Shown one piece after another: positions 17,849-26,558 of a stretch of DNA of 64,000 nt. The translations under genes and the position numbers were made by a program. Origin of the DNA: an uncultured Rhodospirillales bacterium (lineage in GTDB: Bacteria; Pseudomonadota; Alphaproteobacteria; Acetobacterales; Acetobacteraceae); NCBI GenBank assembly GCA_903835235.1, contig CAILMF010000001.1:248001-312000 (forward strand), in the 5' to 3' direction. Below the pieces are notes generated by a model. It was given only the letters and a program-made list of their open reading frames with translations, was not told where the DNA came from and made no database searches. Within the stretch, counting starts at the first letter, position 1, and the number at the start of each line of letters is the position of its first letter.

Positions 17849-17937
17849 GGAAAGCCCCGCCCAGCCCCTACGAAATCTTCCAGCGAGAGGCGTGCCCGCC
17901 TCGTCGCAGGGCTGGGCTGCGGCCTCGGGGCTTTTTT
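17848..17937 (+). ncRNA. nested-hairpin RNA element with terminal U-tract
   Basis: Directly after the DUF853 stop. Three nested pairings can be drawn: AAAGCCCCG (17851-17859) with CGGGGCTTT (17926-17934); CCCAGCCC (17860-17867) with GGGCTGGG (17909-17916); and GAGGCG (17887-17892) with CGCCTC (17897-17902) around a four-base loop, extended by GCGA with TCGC across one bulged G. Six Ts follow the outer stem. It is a Rho-independent terminator at least. The layered 90-nt fold suggests a stable 3'-UTR RNA or small RNA. dapF starts 32 bases further on. Confidence 0.6.
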
Positions 17938-17969
17938 CCCGGGGTGGGGCGGTGCATATGGGGCGCAAC

Positions 17970-18779
17970 ATGATCCCCTTCCGCAAGATGCACGGCCTGG
18001 GCAACGACTTCTGCGTATTCGACGCGCGGAAAGCCGACCTCGGCATCACCCCCGAACGGGCGGCCCGCGTGGCCGACCGCCAGCGCGGCGTGGGCTGCGA
18101 CCAGGTCATCATCCTGGAGCCGGGGAATGGTGCCGACGTGTTCATGCGCATCCGCAACCCCGATGGCTCCGAGGCCGGCGCCTGCGGCAATGCCACGCGC
18201 TGCGTCGCCAGCCTGGTGGCAGATGAGCTGGGGCGGGACCGCGTCACGGTACGGACCATCGCCGGCGACCTGCCGGTGCAGCGCCTGCCCGGCGGCCTCT
18301 GGTGCGCCGACATGGGCGCCCCGCGGCTGGACTGGCAGCAGGTGCCGCTGGCCGCGCCGGCGGATACGCTGCACGTGCCGCTCAGCCTCGGCCCGGTCAG
18401 CGACCCCGCGGCCTGTTCCATGGGCAATCCGCACGCCACTTTCTTCGTGGATGACCTGGCGGCGCTGGACATCCCCACGTTGGGCCCGCAGCTGGAACGC
18501 CACCCGATCTTCCCGGACCGCGCCAATATCGGCTTTGCCCAGGTGCTGGCGCCCGACCGCATCAAGCTCATCATCTGGGAACGCGGCGCCGGCATGACGC
18601 TGGCCTGCGGCTCTGGCGCCTGCGCCACCATCGTCAACGCCGCCCGCCGTGGCCTGACCGGCCGCCGCGCCAGCGTGGAGCTGCCCGGCGGCGTGCTGGA
18701 GATGGAGTGGCGCGCCGACAACCACGTGCTGATGACCGGCCCGGTCGCCACCAGCTTCCTCGGCGAGATCGCGCTGTGA
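17970..18779 (+). CDS. dapF: diaminopimelate epimerase
   Basis: 269 residues. Starts with the family-typical [18 protein letters not shown]; an ATG four codons upstream is possible. The two active-site cysteines are in GACGNATRC (near residue 72) and [10 protein letters not shown] (near residue 212), and the [11 protein letters not shown] segment is present. It interconverts LL- and meso-diaminopimelate for lysine and peptidoglycan synthesis in the cytoplasm. It heads a run of three overlapping genes, dapF-mtaB-ftsY; its stop overlaps the mtaB GTG start. Confidence 0.97.
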   Translation: MIPFRKMHGLGNDFCVFDARKADLGITPERAARVADRQRGVGCDQVIILEPGNGADVFMRIRNPDGSEAGACGNATRCVASLVADELGRDRVTVRTIAGDLPVQRLPGGLWCADMGAPRLDWQQVPLAAPADTLHVPLSLGPVSDPAACSMGNPHATFFVDDLAALDIPTLGPQLERHPIFPDRANIGFAQVLAPDRIKLIIWERGAGMTLACGSGACATIVNAARRGLTGRRASVELPGGVLEMEWRADNHVLMTGPVATSFLGEIAL

Positions 18780-20056
18780 GCGAACATGACCTGGCCGGCG
18801 CGGCCAGCGGCGGTGCCTCCGGCGTGCAGGTGCTGACCTTCGGCTGCCGGCTGAACACCTATGAGAGCGAGGCGATGCGCGCCCTGGCCACCGAGGCCGG
18901 GCACCAGCGCACCATCGTCTTCAACACCTGCGCCGTCACCGCCGAGGCCGAGCGCCAGGCGCGCCAGGCGATCCGCAAGGCAGCCCGGGAAAACCCGGAA
19001 GCGACCATCCTGGTCACCGGCTGCGCCGCGCAGATTGCGCCCGAGAAGTGGGCGGAAATCCCCGGCGTAACCCGCGTGCTGGGCAATGCCGAGAAGCTGA
19101 AGCCGGAAAGCTGGGTGCTGGGCGCGGCGCCGCCGGTCAGCGACATCATGGCCGCGACCGAGACCGCCGCCCACCTGGTGACCGAGTTCGCCAACCGCGC
19201 CCGCGCCTTTGTGCAGGTGCAGCAGGGCTGTGACCACCGCTGCACCTTCTGCGTCATCCCCTTCGGGCGCGGGCCGTCACGCAGCGTGCCCATCGGCGCC
19301 ATCGTGGAGCAGGTGCGCGCGCTGGTGGCGCATGGCTACAACGAGGTGGTGCTGACCGGCGTGGACATCACCAGCTACGGGCCGGACCTGCCGGGGGCAC
19401 CCAGCCTGGGCCAGATGGTCCGCCGGCTGCTGGCGCTGGTGCCGGAGCTGCCGCGGCTGCGCCTGTCCTCGCTGGACCCGGTGGAGGTGGATGCCGACCT
19501 GTGGCGGCTGATCGCCGAGGAGCCGCGGCTGATGCCGCATTTGCATCTCTCGGTGCAGCACGGCGCCGACCTGATTTTGAAGCGGATGAAGCGCCGCCAC
19601 TTGCGCGCGGATGCGCTGGCCTTCGCCGAAAGGGCGCGGGCGCTGCGGCCGGGCATCGTCTTCGGTGCCGATCTGATCGCGGGCTTCCCGACCGAGGGCG
19701 AGGCCGAGTTCCAGCAGACGCTGGACCTGGTGGCGCAGATGGACCTGAGCTTCCTGCATGTCTTCCCGTATTCGCCGCGGCCCTCAACCCCGGCGGCGCG
19801 AATGCCGCAAGTGCCGGTGGCGCTGCGCAAGGAACGCGCGGCCAGGCTGCGCATCGCCGGGGCCGAGCAGGCCGCCCGGCTGTTTGCCGCCCGGGTGGGC
19901 GCCGAGGAAACCGTGCTGTTCGAACACGCCGACCGCGGCCACACCGCGCAATTCGCCCCGCTGCGGCTGACCGCGGGCAGCGCCAGCCCGGGTGAACTGC
20001 GCCGTCTCAGGGTGACCGGGGCGGATGCGAATGGCCTGTTGGCGGAGGCCGCCTGA
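18776..20056 (+). CDS. mtaB: tRNA (t6A37) methylthiotransferase MtaB
   Basis: 426 residues. N-terminal UPF0004 domain with three cluster-binding cysteines (TFGCRLN, NTCAVT, TGCAAQ). The radical-SAM motif is C152-DHR-C156-TF-C159 followed by VIPFGRG. The C-terminus carries a TRAM-like domain. It adds methylthio to N6-threonylcarbamoyladenosine at tRNA position 37. The GTG start overlaps dapF by four bases (GTGA); an upstream extension lies inside dapF and is not used. ftsY follows with a one-base TGATG overlap, so the three genes form an operon. Confidence 0.95.
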   Translation: MSEHDLAGAASGGASGVQVLTFGCRLNTYESEAMRALATEAGHQRTIVFNTCAVTAEAERQARQAIRKAARENPEATILVTGCAAQIAPEKWAEIPGVTRVLGNAEKLKPESWVLGAAPPVSDIMAATETAAHLVTEFANRARAFVQVQQGCDHRCTFCVIPFGRGPSRSVPIGAIVEQVRALVAHGYNEVVLTGVDITSYGPDLPGAPSLGQMVRRLLALVPELPRLRLSSLDPVEVDADLWRLIAEEPRLMPHLHLSVQHGADLILKRMKRRHLRADALAFAERARALRPGIVFGADLIAGFPTEGEAEFQQTLDLVAQMDLSFLHVFPYSPRPSTPAARMPQVPVALRKERAARLRIAGAEQAARLFAARVGAEETVLFEHADRGHTAQFAPLRLTAGSASPGELRRLRVTGADANGLLAEAA

Positions 20057-21321
20057 TGGCGCTGCGCGATTGGATCACCCGGCTGCGCGGCAAGGAGGAG
20101 GCCCGGCCGGAGCCGGCCGCGCCGCCGCCTGTCGCGCCGGAAGGCGCGCCTGCACCGGTCATATCGCCCCCGGACGTGACGCCCGCGCCGCCGGAGGCGA
20201 CCAGCGCCGAGCCCGCCCCGGCCCCACCGCTGCCACCCCTGGCGCCGCTGCCGGCGGCGCCGCCGCCATTCTCCCCGCCCGACCTCGCTGAGCGGATCGA
20301 GGCCGACCGTGGCCAGCCACCACAGTCGCCGCCAGCGCTGCCGCCGACCGAGGCGCAGGCCAGCAGCGAGCCCGAGCCCGAGCCCGAGCCCGAACAGAAA
20401 GGCGGCTGGTTCTCCCGCCTGAAGGCCGGGCTGTCCCGCACCACGGCCAAGCTGACCGAAAGCCTCACCGCCGTCTTCAAGAAGCGCCGGCTGGATGATG
20501 CGGCGCTGGAGGAGTTGGAGGAGACGCTGATCAGCGCCGACCTCGGCGTCGCCGCCAGTCAGCGGATCGTGGAAGGCTTCCGCCGCACCCGCTTCGGCCG
20601 CGAGGTGACGGATGAGGAGGTCAAGGCCGCGCTGGCCGAGGCGCTGGCCGAAATCCTGGCGCCGGTGGCGCTGCCCATGCCGATCGACCCCGGCCACGCC
20701 CCGCATGTGGTGCTGGTGGTCGGCGTGAACGGCACCGGCAAGACCACCACCATCGCCAAGCTGGGCCAGCAATACCGGGCGGAGGGGCTGCGCTGTGCCT
20801 TCGTCGCCGGCGATACCTTCCGCGCCGCCGCGGTGGAGCAGTTGCAGATCTGGGGCGAGCGTACCGGCGCCCGGGTCCACGCCCCCGCCAAGCACGGCGC
20901 CGACGCCGCGGGCCTCGCCTTCGACGCGCTGACCACGGCCCGCACCGATGGCACCCAGGTGCTGCTGGTGGATACCGCGGGGCGGCTGCACAACAAATCC
21001 GCCCTGATGGAGGAACTGCGCAAGATCGTCCGGGTGATCCGCCGGGTGGACCCGACCGCGCCGCATTCCGTGCTGCTGACGCTGGACGCCACCACCGGCC
21101 AGAACGCCTTGCAACAAGTAAAGGTGTTCAAGGAGATGGTGGATGTCTCCGGCCTGGCGGTGACCAAGCTGGATGGCAGCGCCAAGGGCGGCGTGGTGGT
21201 GGCGCTGGCGCAGGAATTCGGGTTGCCGGTGCACTTTGTGGGTGTTGGCGAGAAAGCCGGCGACCTGCGGCCATTCGAGGCGCGCGATTTCGCCCGTGGG
21301 CTGGTGGGGCTGGAAGACTGA
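20056..21321 (+). CDS. ftsY: signal recognition particle receptor FtsY
   Basis: 421 residues. The first 110 form a Pro/Ala/Glu-rich, acidic A-type region including a PEPEPEPE repeat, followed by the [15 protein letters not shown] membrane-targeting helix and the NG GTPase domain. G motifs: [11 protein letters not shown] near residue 222, [19 protein letters not shown], and [13 protein letters not shown]. It docks ribosome-nascent-chain-SRP at the inner membrane. The A region is longer and more Pro-rich than in E. coli relatives of the same branch. About 225 bp separate it from rpmI. Confidence 0.97.
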   Translation: MALRDWITRLRGKEEARPEPAAPPPVAPEGAPAPVISPPDVTPAPPEATSAEPAPAPPLPPLAPLPAAPPPFSPPDLAERIEADRGQPPQSPPALPPTEAQASSEPEPEPEPEQKGGWFSRLKAGLSRTTAKLTESLTAVFKKRRLDDAALEELEETLISADLGVAASQRIVEGFRRTRFGREVTDEEVKAALAEALAEILAPVALPMPIDPGHAPHVVLVVGVNGTGKTTTIAKLGQQYRAEGLRCAFVAGDTFRAAAVEQLQIWGERTGARVHAPAKHGADAAGLAFDALTTARTDGTQVLLVDTAGRLHNKSALMEELRKIVRVIRRVDPTAPHSVLLTLDATTGQNALQQVKVFKEMVDVSGLAVTKLDGSAKGGVVVALAQEFGLPVHFVGVGEKAGDLRPFEARDFARGLVGLED

Positions 21322-21503
21322 CAGCACGGCGCGGGGCAAGGCCGCGCGCTGAGGCGCCGCATGGCGCCCGCCGGCGGTCCGGCGCTTGAGGGCTTGCATG
21401 GCCACGCCGCCGCCGCTATACGCCCCGCCTTCCCGCCGCTGGGGGTCAAACCCCGCCGGCACCCGCGCGACTGGCCTGTAGGGCATGCCAGGCCGCGGTT
21501 CCG

Positions 21504-21547
21504 CCCACCCTTGCGGTGGGCACCCACGACCGAATAGGAGGTCCGAA
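21504..21547 (+). promoter_or_regulatory. rpmI leader hairpin and strong ribosome site
   Basis: The untranslated stretch before rpmI (21322-21547) is GC-rich and has no convincing ORF. It ends with a hairpin CCCACC/GGTGGG (21504-21509 with 21515-21520) and then AGGAGGT (21536-21542) six bases before the ATG. rpmI-rplT leaders are commonly bound by ribosomal protein L20 for autoregulation; that this hairpin takes part is inference. infC, the usual first gene of the operon, is absent. Confidence 0.4.
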
Positions 21548-21754
21548 ATGCCCAAGATCAAGACGAAGTCTTCTGCCAAGAAGCGCTTCAAGATTACCGC
21601 TACCGGCAAGGTTCTCGCCGGCCCTGGCAAGAAGCGGCATAACCTGTCCGCCCGTTCGTCCAAGGTGAAGCGGCAGAACACCGGCAACCAGGTGCTGCGC
21701 CACCAGGATGCGATCACGGTGATGCAGTGGCTGCCCTATGGGCTGAGCCGGTAA
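21548..21754 (+). CDS. rpmI: 50S ribosomal protein L35
   Basis: 68 residues, highly basic, with the canonical [15 protein letters not shown] start and the GKKRHNL and SSKVKRQN segments. It is a component of the large ribosomal subunit. The frame is open upstream, but the ATG after AGGAGGT is the clear start. rplT follows 15 bp later in the usual pair. Confidence 0.98.
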   Translation: MPKIKTKSSAKKRFKITATGKVLAGPGKKRHNLSARSSKVKRQNTGNQVLRHQDAITVMQWLPYGLSR

Positions 21755-21769
21755 AGGGAGGGCTGAGAC

Positions 21770-22141
21770 ATGGCACGTGTAAAGCGCGGCGTAACCGCCC
21801 ACGCCCGTCACAAGAAGGTCCTCAAGCTCGCCAAGGGCTATGTGGGCCGTTCGTCCAAGACATTCCGCCCCGCGCTGCAGCGGGTCGAGAAGGCGCTGCA
21901 ATACGCCTATCGCGACCGCCGCAACAAGAAGCGCGAGTTCCGCGGGCTGTGGATCCAGCGCATCAACGCCGCGGTGCGTGAACACGGGCTGACCTACAGC
22001 CAGTTCATCGCCGGCGTGAAGGCCGCGGGGATTGAGATGGACCGCAAGGTGATGGCGACCATCGCCTTCGACGACCCCACCACCTTTGCCGCGCTGGTCG
22101 ACAAGGCCCGCGCTGCGCGTGAGGCGGCCGTGGCCGCCTGA
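21770..22141 (+). CDS. rplT: 50S ribosomal protein L20
   Basis: 123 residues. Begins [20 protein letters not shown] and contains the [21 protein letters not shown] core of L20. It binds 23S rRNA early in 50S assembly and in many bacteria represses its own operon. It is second in the rpmI-rplT unit, with pheS-pheT downstream as in many proteobacteria. Confidence 0.98.
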   Translation: MARVKRGVTAHARHKKVLKLAKGYVGRSSKTFRPALQRVEKALQYAYRDRRNKKREFRGLWIQRINAAVREHGLTYSQFIAGVKAAGIEMDRKVMATIAFDDPTTFAALVDKARAAREAAVAA

Positions 22142-22149
22142 CAACATAG

Positions 22150-22236
22150 GCCCTCAGTCGCCGGGCGGGCGCATCCGCGCCCTTGGCTACGCCGGACTAC
22201 CGGCGGCCGCCGTTCGGCGGCTCGGCTGGCGGTAAA
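22150..22236. repeat. intergenic hairpin repeat, family A copy 2
   Basis: Starts eight bases after the rplT stop. Shares with 1771-1885 the opening CCCTCAGTCGCCGGGCGGGC, the CCCTTGGC block and the closing GCGGCCGCCGTTCGGCGGCT CGGC, while the middle differs in length. The closing part can fold on itself. A GGCGGT/ACCGCC pair follows directly (22228-22239). Confidence 0.6.
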
Positions 22237-22281
22237 CCGCCCGCCGGGTCTTCCCCGTGAGGGGTAACGCAGTTACGAGAG

Positions 22282-22309
22282 GGCCGCTTCCGCGAGGAGG
22301 CGGCCTTTT
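22282..22309 (+). terminator. intrinsic terminator/attenuator before pheS
   Basis: Ten-base-pair stem GGCCGCTTCC (22282-22291) with GGAGGCGGCC (22296-22305), one G-U pair, GCGA tetraloop and a TTTT tract. Only 21 bases separate the T-tract from the pheS ATG. That leaves no room for a downstream promoter, so it most likely works as an attenuator in the pheST leader or as a leaky rplT terminator. No phenylalanine-rich leader peptide was found upstream. Confidence 0.7.
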
Positions 22310-22330
22310 CCGTGTGCAGGACGCAGTAGC

Positions 22331-23419
22331 ATGAGCGAAACCGACGACCTGGCCGCCCTGCGCGAGGGCACCGCCGCACAACTGGCCGCCGCCACCGACC
22401 TGCGCGCCTGGGACGCGGTGCGCGTGGCGGTGCTGGGCAAGTCCGGCAGTCTGACCGGGCTGCTGAAGGGCCTGGGCGCCATCGCCCCCGAGGCGCGCAA
22501 GGAACGCGGCGCCAGCCTCAACCGCCTGAAGGGCGAGTTGGAAGCGCTGGTGGAAGCCCGCCGCTCCGCGCTGGAAGAATCCGCGCTGGAAGCCCGCCTG
22601 CTGGCCGAACGCCTGGACGTGACCCTGCCGCCCCGCCCCTTCCCGCCCAGCGGCGCCGAGGCCGGCGGCATCCACCCGATCAGCCGCACCATGGAGGAGA
22701 TCACCGCGATCTTCGGCGCCATGGGCTTCGCGGTGGCGGAAGGCCCGGACATCGAGAGCGACTGGCTGAACTTCGGCGCGCTGAACATTCCGGAACACCA
22801 CCCGGCCCGGCAGGACCACGACACCTTCTATTTGCCCGCCGGCGCCGATGGCCGCCGCCCGGTGCTGCGGACGCATACCTCCCCGGTGCAGGCGCGCACC
22901 ATGCTGGGGCAGGAACCGCCGATCCGCATCATCGCCCCCGGCCGCACCTGGCGCGCCGACCACGACGCCACGCACAGCCCGATGTTCCATCAGGTTGAAG
23001 GGCTGGTAATCGACCGCGGGATCACGCTGGGTCATCTGAAGGGCTGCCTGATCGATTTCCTGCGGGCTTTCTTCGACATCCGCGACCTGCCGGTGCGGTT
23101 CCGCGCTTCGTACTTCCCCTTCACCGAGCCTTCGATGGAAGTGGATATCGGCTGGAGCCGGAAGACCGGCGAACTCGGCAAGGGCAGCGATTGGCTGGAG
23201 ATTTTGGGCAGCGGCATGGTCCACCCGAAGGTGCTGGCCAATTGCGGCATCGACCCGCGGGAGTGGCAGGGCTTTGCCTTCGGCATGGGGATCGAGCGGA
23301 TCACCATGCTGAAGCACGGCATGCCCGACCTGCGGCCCTTCTATGAGAGCGATCTGCGCTGGCTGAAGCATTGGGCCAGCGATCCCTTGAGCCCGCCTTC
23401 CCTGGCGGAGGGTGTGTGA
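22331..23419 (+). CDS. pheS: phenylalanyl-tRNA synthetase alpha subunit
   Basis: 362 residues. N-terminal coiled-coil region (1-90) and class II catalytic core: motif 2 [16 protein letters not shown] and motif 3 [17 protein letters not shown] are intact, as is the [11 protein letters not shown] substrate-binding loop. It forms the alpha2-beta2 enzyme with PheT, whose ATG begins two bases after this stop. Transcribed through a short leader containing the attenuator-like hairpin. Confidence 0.98.
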   Translation: MSETDDLAALREGTAAQLAAATDLRAWDAVRVAVLGKSGSLTGLLKGLGAIAPEARKERGASLNRLKGELEALVEARRSALEESALEARLLAERLDVTLPPRPFPPSGAEAGGIHPISRTMEEITAIFGAMGFAVAEGPDIESDWLNFGALNIPEHHPARQDHDTFYLPAGADGRRPVLRTHTSPVQARTMLGQEPPIRIIAPGRTWRADHDATHSPMFHQVEGLVIDRGITLGHLKGCLIDFLRAFFDIRDLPVRFRASYFPFTEPSMEVDIGWSRKTGELGKGSDWLEILGSGMVHPKVLANCGIDPREWQGFAFGMGIERITMLKHGMPDLRPFYESDLRWLKHWASDPLSPPSLAEGV

Positions 23420-23420
23420 G

Positions 23421-25886
23421 ATGAAGTTCCCACTTTCCTGGTTGAAGACGCATCTCGAAACCGAGGCGTCGCTGGACGAAATCCTGGCCTGCCTGAACAC
23501 CATCGGGCTTGAGGTCGAGGGCGTGGAGGACAAGGCCCGCGCGCTGGCCAGCTTCCGCATCGCCCGCGTGGTGGAGGCGACGCAGCACCCCAATGCCGAC
23601 CGGCTGCGCGCGCTGACGGTGGATGCCGGTGACGGCAAGTTTCTGTCAGTTGTCTGCGGCGCACCGAATGCGCGGACCGGCCTGGTCGGCGTGCTGGCCA
23701 TGCCCGGCGACACCATCCCCGCCACCGGCACCGTGCTGAAGGTGGGCGAAATCCGCGGCGTGAAGAGCGAGGGCATGATGTGCTCGGCCCGCGAACTCGG
23801 CCTGGGCGAGGACCATAGCGGCATCATCGACCTGCCGGCGGATGCGCCGATCGGCGCAAGCTACGCCGCCTGGGCCGGCATGGACGACCCGGTCATCGAG
23901 ATCAGCGTCACGCCCAACCGCGGCGACGCGCTTTCCGTGCATGGCGTGGCGCGCGACCTGGCCGCGGCCGGGCTGGGCCGGTTGAAGCCGCTGGTGCCGC
24001 CCAGCATTGCGCCCGCCTATCCCAGCCCGCTGGCCTGGCGCATCGAGGACCCGCGCGCCTGCCATTACGTGCTGGGCCGTGCCGTGCGCGGCGTGAAGAA
24101 CGGCCCCTCGCCGAAGTGGCTGCAGGACTGGCTCTCCGCCATCGGCCAGCGCCCGATCAGCGCGCTGGTGGATGTGACCAACCTGTTCACCTATGGCCTC
24201 GGCCGGCCGCTGCACGTGTTCGACGTGGCCAAGGTGAAGGGCGGCACGCTGACCATGCGCATGGCGCAGGAAGGCGAGAGCCTGCTGGCGCTGAACGGCA
24301 AGACCTACGCGCTGACGGCCGAGGACGGCATCATCGCCGACGAAAGCGGCCCGGAGGCGCTGGGTGGCATCATCGGCGGCGAGCCGACCGGCTGCGACGC
24401 GGGCACCACCGAGTGCTTCATCGAATGCGCCATCTTCGACCCCGTGCGCATCGCGCTCTCGGGCCGGCGGCATGACGTGCGGACCGACGCCCGCGCCCGC
24501 TTCGAGCGTGGCGTGGACCAGGCGCTGCCCGCCCTGGCGCTGGAACTGGCGACGCAGACCATCCTGCAGCTCTGCGGTGGCGAGGCCAGCGAGGTGGCGG
24601 CGGCCGGCACGCCGCCGGCCTGGCAGCGCGAGGCGACCCTGCGGTTCGAGCGCCTGGCCAGCTATGGCGGCGACGCCGCGGTGCTGCCGGCGGAAGCGGT
24701 GGGCATTCTGGAACGGCTCGGCTTCACGGTGGTGGCGCGGGATGCGGCGCAGGTGACGGTGGCGGTGCCGTCCTGGCGCAACGACATCATAGCTGCTGGG
24801 GAGTTGACCCAGGCGCCGGAACTGGCGGCCGACCGCGCCGCCAAGGCGGCCGAGGGCTGCGCCGCCATTGAGCCGGAATGCGACCTGATCGAGGAAGTGC
24901 TGCGCATCAGGGGCCTGAACACCATCCCGCCGGTCTCGCTGCCGGTGTCCTCGGCGGTGCCGGCGGCGGCGCTGACCGCGCGGCAGTCCCGCGCCGTGCT
25001 GGCCCGCCGCACCCTGGCGGCAAGGGGCATGCTGGACTGCGTGACCTATGGCTTCATGGAGAGCCGGACGGCGGCGCTGTTCGGGGACACGCCCGATAGC
25101 CTGCGTGTCGAAAACCCCATCGCCGCCGACCTGGACCAGATGCGGCCGACCCCCGTCGCCAGCCTGCTGCTGGCCGCCAGCCGCAACGCCGCGCGCGGCT
25201 ACCCGGATGTGGCGCTGAGCGAGCTGGGTGCGGCCTATCGGCCAGGCACCCAGTTGCAGGTGGCGGCCGGCGTGCGCACCGGCCACACGCCGCGCCATTG
25301 GGCCGAGCCCAGCCGCGCGGTGGATGCCATGGACGCCAAGGGCGACGTGCTGGCGGTGCTGGCGGGCCTCGGCGTGCCGATGGCCGGCGTGCAGGTCACC
25401 ACCGATGCACCTGGCTTCTACCACCCCGGCCGGTCTGGCGTGCTGCGCCAGGGGCCGAAGACCGTGCTGGCCACCTTCGGCGAAATCCACCCCAGGGTGC
25501 GGGCCACGCTGGACCTGGCCGGCCCGGCGGTGGCGTTCGAGGTGTTCCTGGACGCCATTCCGGACCCCAAGCGCCGCAAGCGGGGCGCGCCGGATTTGCC
25601 GGCCTTCCAGCCGGTGCGGCGCGACTTTGCCTTCCTGGTGGACGCCACGGTACCGGCGGAAACGCTGCGCCGCGCCGCGCTGGGCGCGGACAAGGCGCTG
25701 ATCGTGGAGGCCGCGGTGTTCGACCGCTATGCCGGCGACAAGCTGCCGGAGGGCAAGGTCTCCCTGGCCGTGCAGGTCACGCTGCAACCGCGCGACGCCA
25801 CCCTGACCGATGCCGCCATCGAGGCGGTGGCGGAGAAGGTGGTGGCCGCGGTAGCCAAAGCCACCAGCGCGGTACTCAGGGGGTGA
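23421..25886 (+). CDS. pheT: phenylalanyl-tRNA synthetase beta subunit
   Basis: 821 residues. N-terminal MKFPLSWLKTHL and EMAP-type tRNA-binding domain, B3/B4 editing domain (RGDALSVHGVARDLAAAG), B5 domain, and a C-terminal FDX-ACB anticodon-binding domain (PVRRDFAFLVDATVPAETL). Inside B5, between VPSWRNDI and DLIEEVLRIRG, there is an Ala/Glu-rich insert of about 30 residues absent from most bacterial PheT. I believe a similar insert occurs in other Acetobacteraceae, but could not check. Confidence 0.97.
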   Translation: MKFPLSWLKTHLETEASLDEILACLNTIGLEVEGVEDKARALASFRIARVVEATQHPNADRLRALTVDAGDGKFLSVVCGAPNARTGLVGVLAMPGDTIPATGTVLKVGEIRGVKSEGMMCSARELGLGEDHSGIIDLPADAPIGASYAAWAGMDDPVIEISVTPNRGDALSVHGVARDLAAAGLGRLKPLVPPSIAPAYPSPLAWRIEDPRACHYVLGRAVRGVKNGPSPKWLQDWLSAIGQRPISALVDVTNLFTYGLGRPLHVFDVAKVKGGTLTMRMAQEGESLLALNGKTYALTAEDGIIADESGPEALGGIIGGEPTGCDAGTTECFIECAIFDPVRIALSGRRHDVRTDARARFERGVDQALPALALELATQTILQLCGGEASEVAAAGTPPAWQREATLRFERLASYGGDAAVLPAEAVGILERLGFTVVARDAAQVTVAVPSWRNDIIAAGELTQAPELAADRAAKAAEGCAAIEPECDLIEEVLRIRGLNTIPPVSLPVSSAVPAAALTARQSRAVLARRTLAARGMLDCVTYGFMESRTAALFGDTPDSLRVENPIAADLDQMRPTPVASLLLAASRNAARGYPDVALSELGAAYRPGTQLQVAAGVRTGHTPRHWAEPSRAVDAMDAKGDVLAVLAGLGVPMAGVQVTTDAPGFYHPGRSGVLRQGPKTVLATFGEIHPRVRATLDLAGPAVAFEVFLDAIPDPKRRKRGAPDLPAFQPVRRDFAFLVDATVPAETLRRAALGADKALIVEAAVFDRYAGDKLPEGKVSLAVQVTLQPRDATLTDAAIEAVAEKVVAAVAKATSAVLRG

Positions 25887-25934
25887 AAATCAGCGCCAAC
25901 CGTCCTATATACGTAGGCCAGTAGAGGATTGCCG

Positions 25935-26153
25935 ATGTCAGACGCGCTTCGGAAAGACTTAGCTGTAACGCTTGCCCCTGTGGCCAGCGCCAACGCCGCG
26001 GTCGGCATCAGCGTGCAGCGGTTGGCGAAGGCGGCGGCGCAAACCGATGATCCCGAGAAGTTGCGGGAAGCCATCATCGAAGCGGCGCATGATCTGATTG
26101 AAGCGACACAGCAGATCAACCATGCGCTCGAGCGCGCTACCGGCCCCCGGTAA
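25935..26153 (+). CDS. small hypothetical protein
   Basis: 72 residues, soluble, not recognised. It is largely helical: SDALRKDLAVTLAPVASANAAVGISVQRL and then EKLREAIIEAAHDLIEATQQINHAL, which could form a helical hairpin. The ATG at 25935 is preceded by AGAGGA. The following gene starts directly after its stop, so the two are a transcription unit. Both are less GC-rich than their neighbours pheT and lepA. Confidence 0.55.
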   Translation: MSDALRKDLAVTLAPVASANAAVGISVQRLAKAAAQTDDPEKLREAIIEAAHDLIEATQQINHALERATGPR

Positions 26154-26474
26154 GTGACAGATACTCAGACTTCGCTTGCTAGCTTGGCAGGGCAAGCCGG
26201 GGCTGAAGCACAGCGCGCCAAGGAGTATGGCGACACAATAGCGGAACAAGCCGCGCGCCAGGAGTTGGGTGACCGCGCCCTTATCACGCGGACGGTGACC
26301 ACGGTTTTCTTCATCGCGGTGCCGCTGTCGCTGATCGCGCTACTGGTTTTGGCCTTCGTCAGCGCTGCGTCTGCAAAAGACGCCATAGCCGGCATCACGG
26401 ATATCCTGAAATCAGTCCTGCTACCGGTCCTGACCCTGGTGCTTGGTTACTATTTCGGCCGTGGCCGGGGTTGA
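26154..26474 (+). CDS. small two-helix membrane protein
   Basis: 106 residues, GTG start abutting the stop of the previous gene. A soluble N-terminal helix (residues 1-45) precedes two predicted membrane segments: TVFFIAVPLSLIALLVLAFV and ILKSVLLPVLTLVLGYYFG, with a short loop between. The tail is GRGRG. Similar C-terminal LPVLTLVLGYYFG segments occur in diverse small membrane proteins of unknown role, some near phage or defence genes. No function can be given. Confidence 0.6.
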   Translation: MTDTQTSLASLAGQAGAEAQRAKEYGDTIAEQAARQELGDRALITRTVTTVFFIAVPLSLIALLVLAFVSAASAKDAIAGITDILKSVLLPVLTLVLGYYFGRGRG

Positions 26475-26558
26475 TAACGACGCGCTTCCCCTCCGTCCCT
26501 GCCTGCCTTATCTGACGCTTGAGCGCCGGGATATCCTAGCCCCGGCCATCGGATTCCC

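Noticed and set aside
16895-19237. 780-codon minus-strand frame opposite DUF853 and dapF
   Set aside because: Antisense to three confident genes, low-complexity translation.
20380-20400. GAGCCC tandem run inside ftsY
   Set aside because: Short in-frame Pro-Glu repeat in the normally variable A domain; no sign of a mobile or regulatory element.
21446-22147. Minus-strand frame opposite rpmI-rplT
   Set aside because: Antisense to ribosomal protein genes, no domain.
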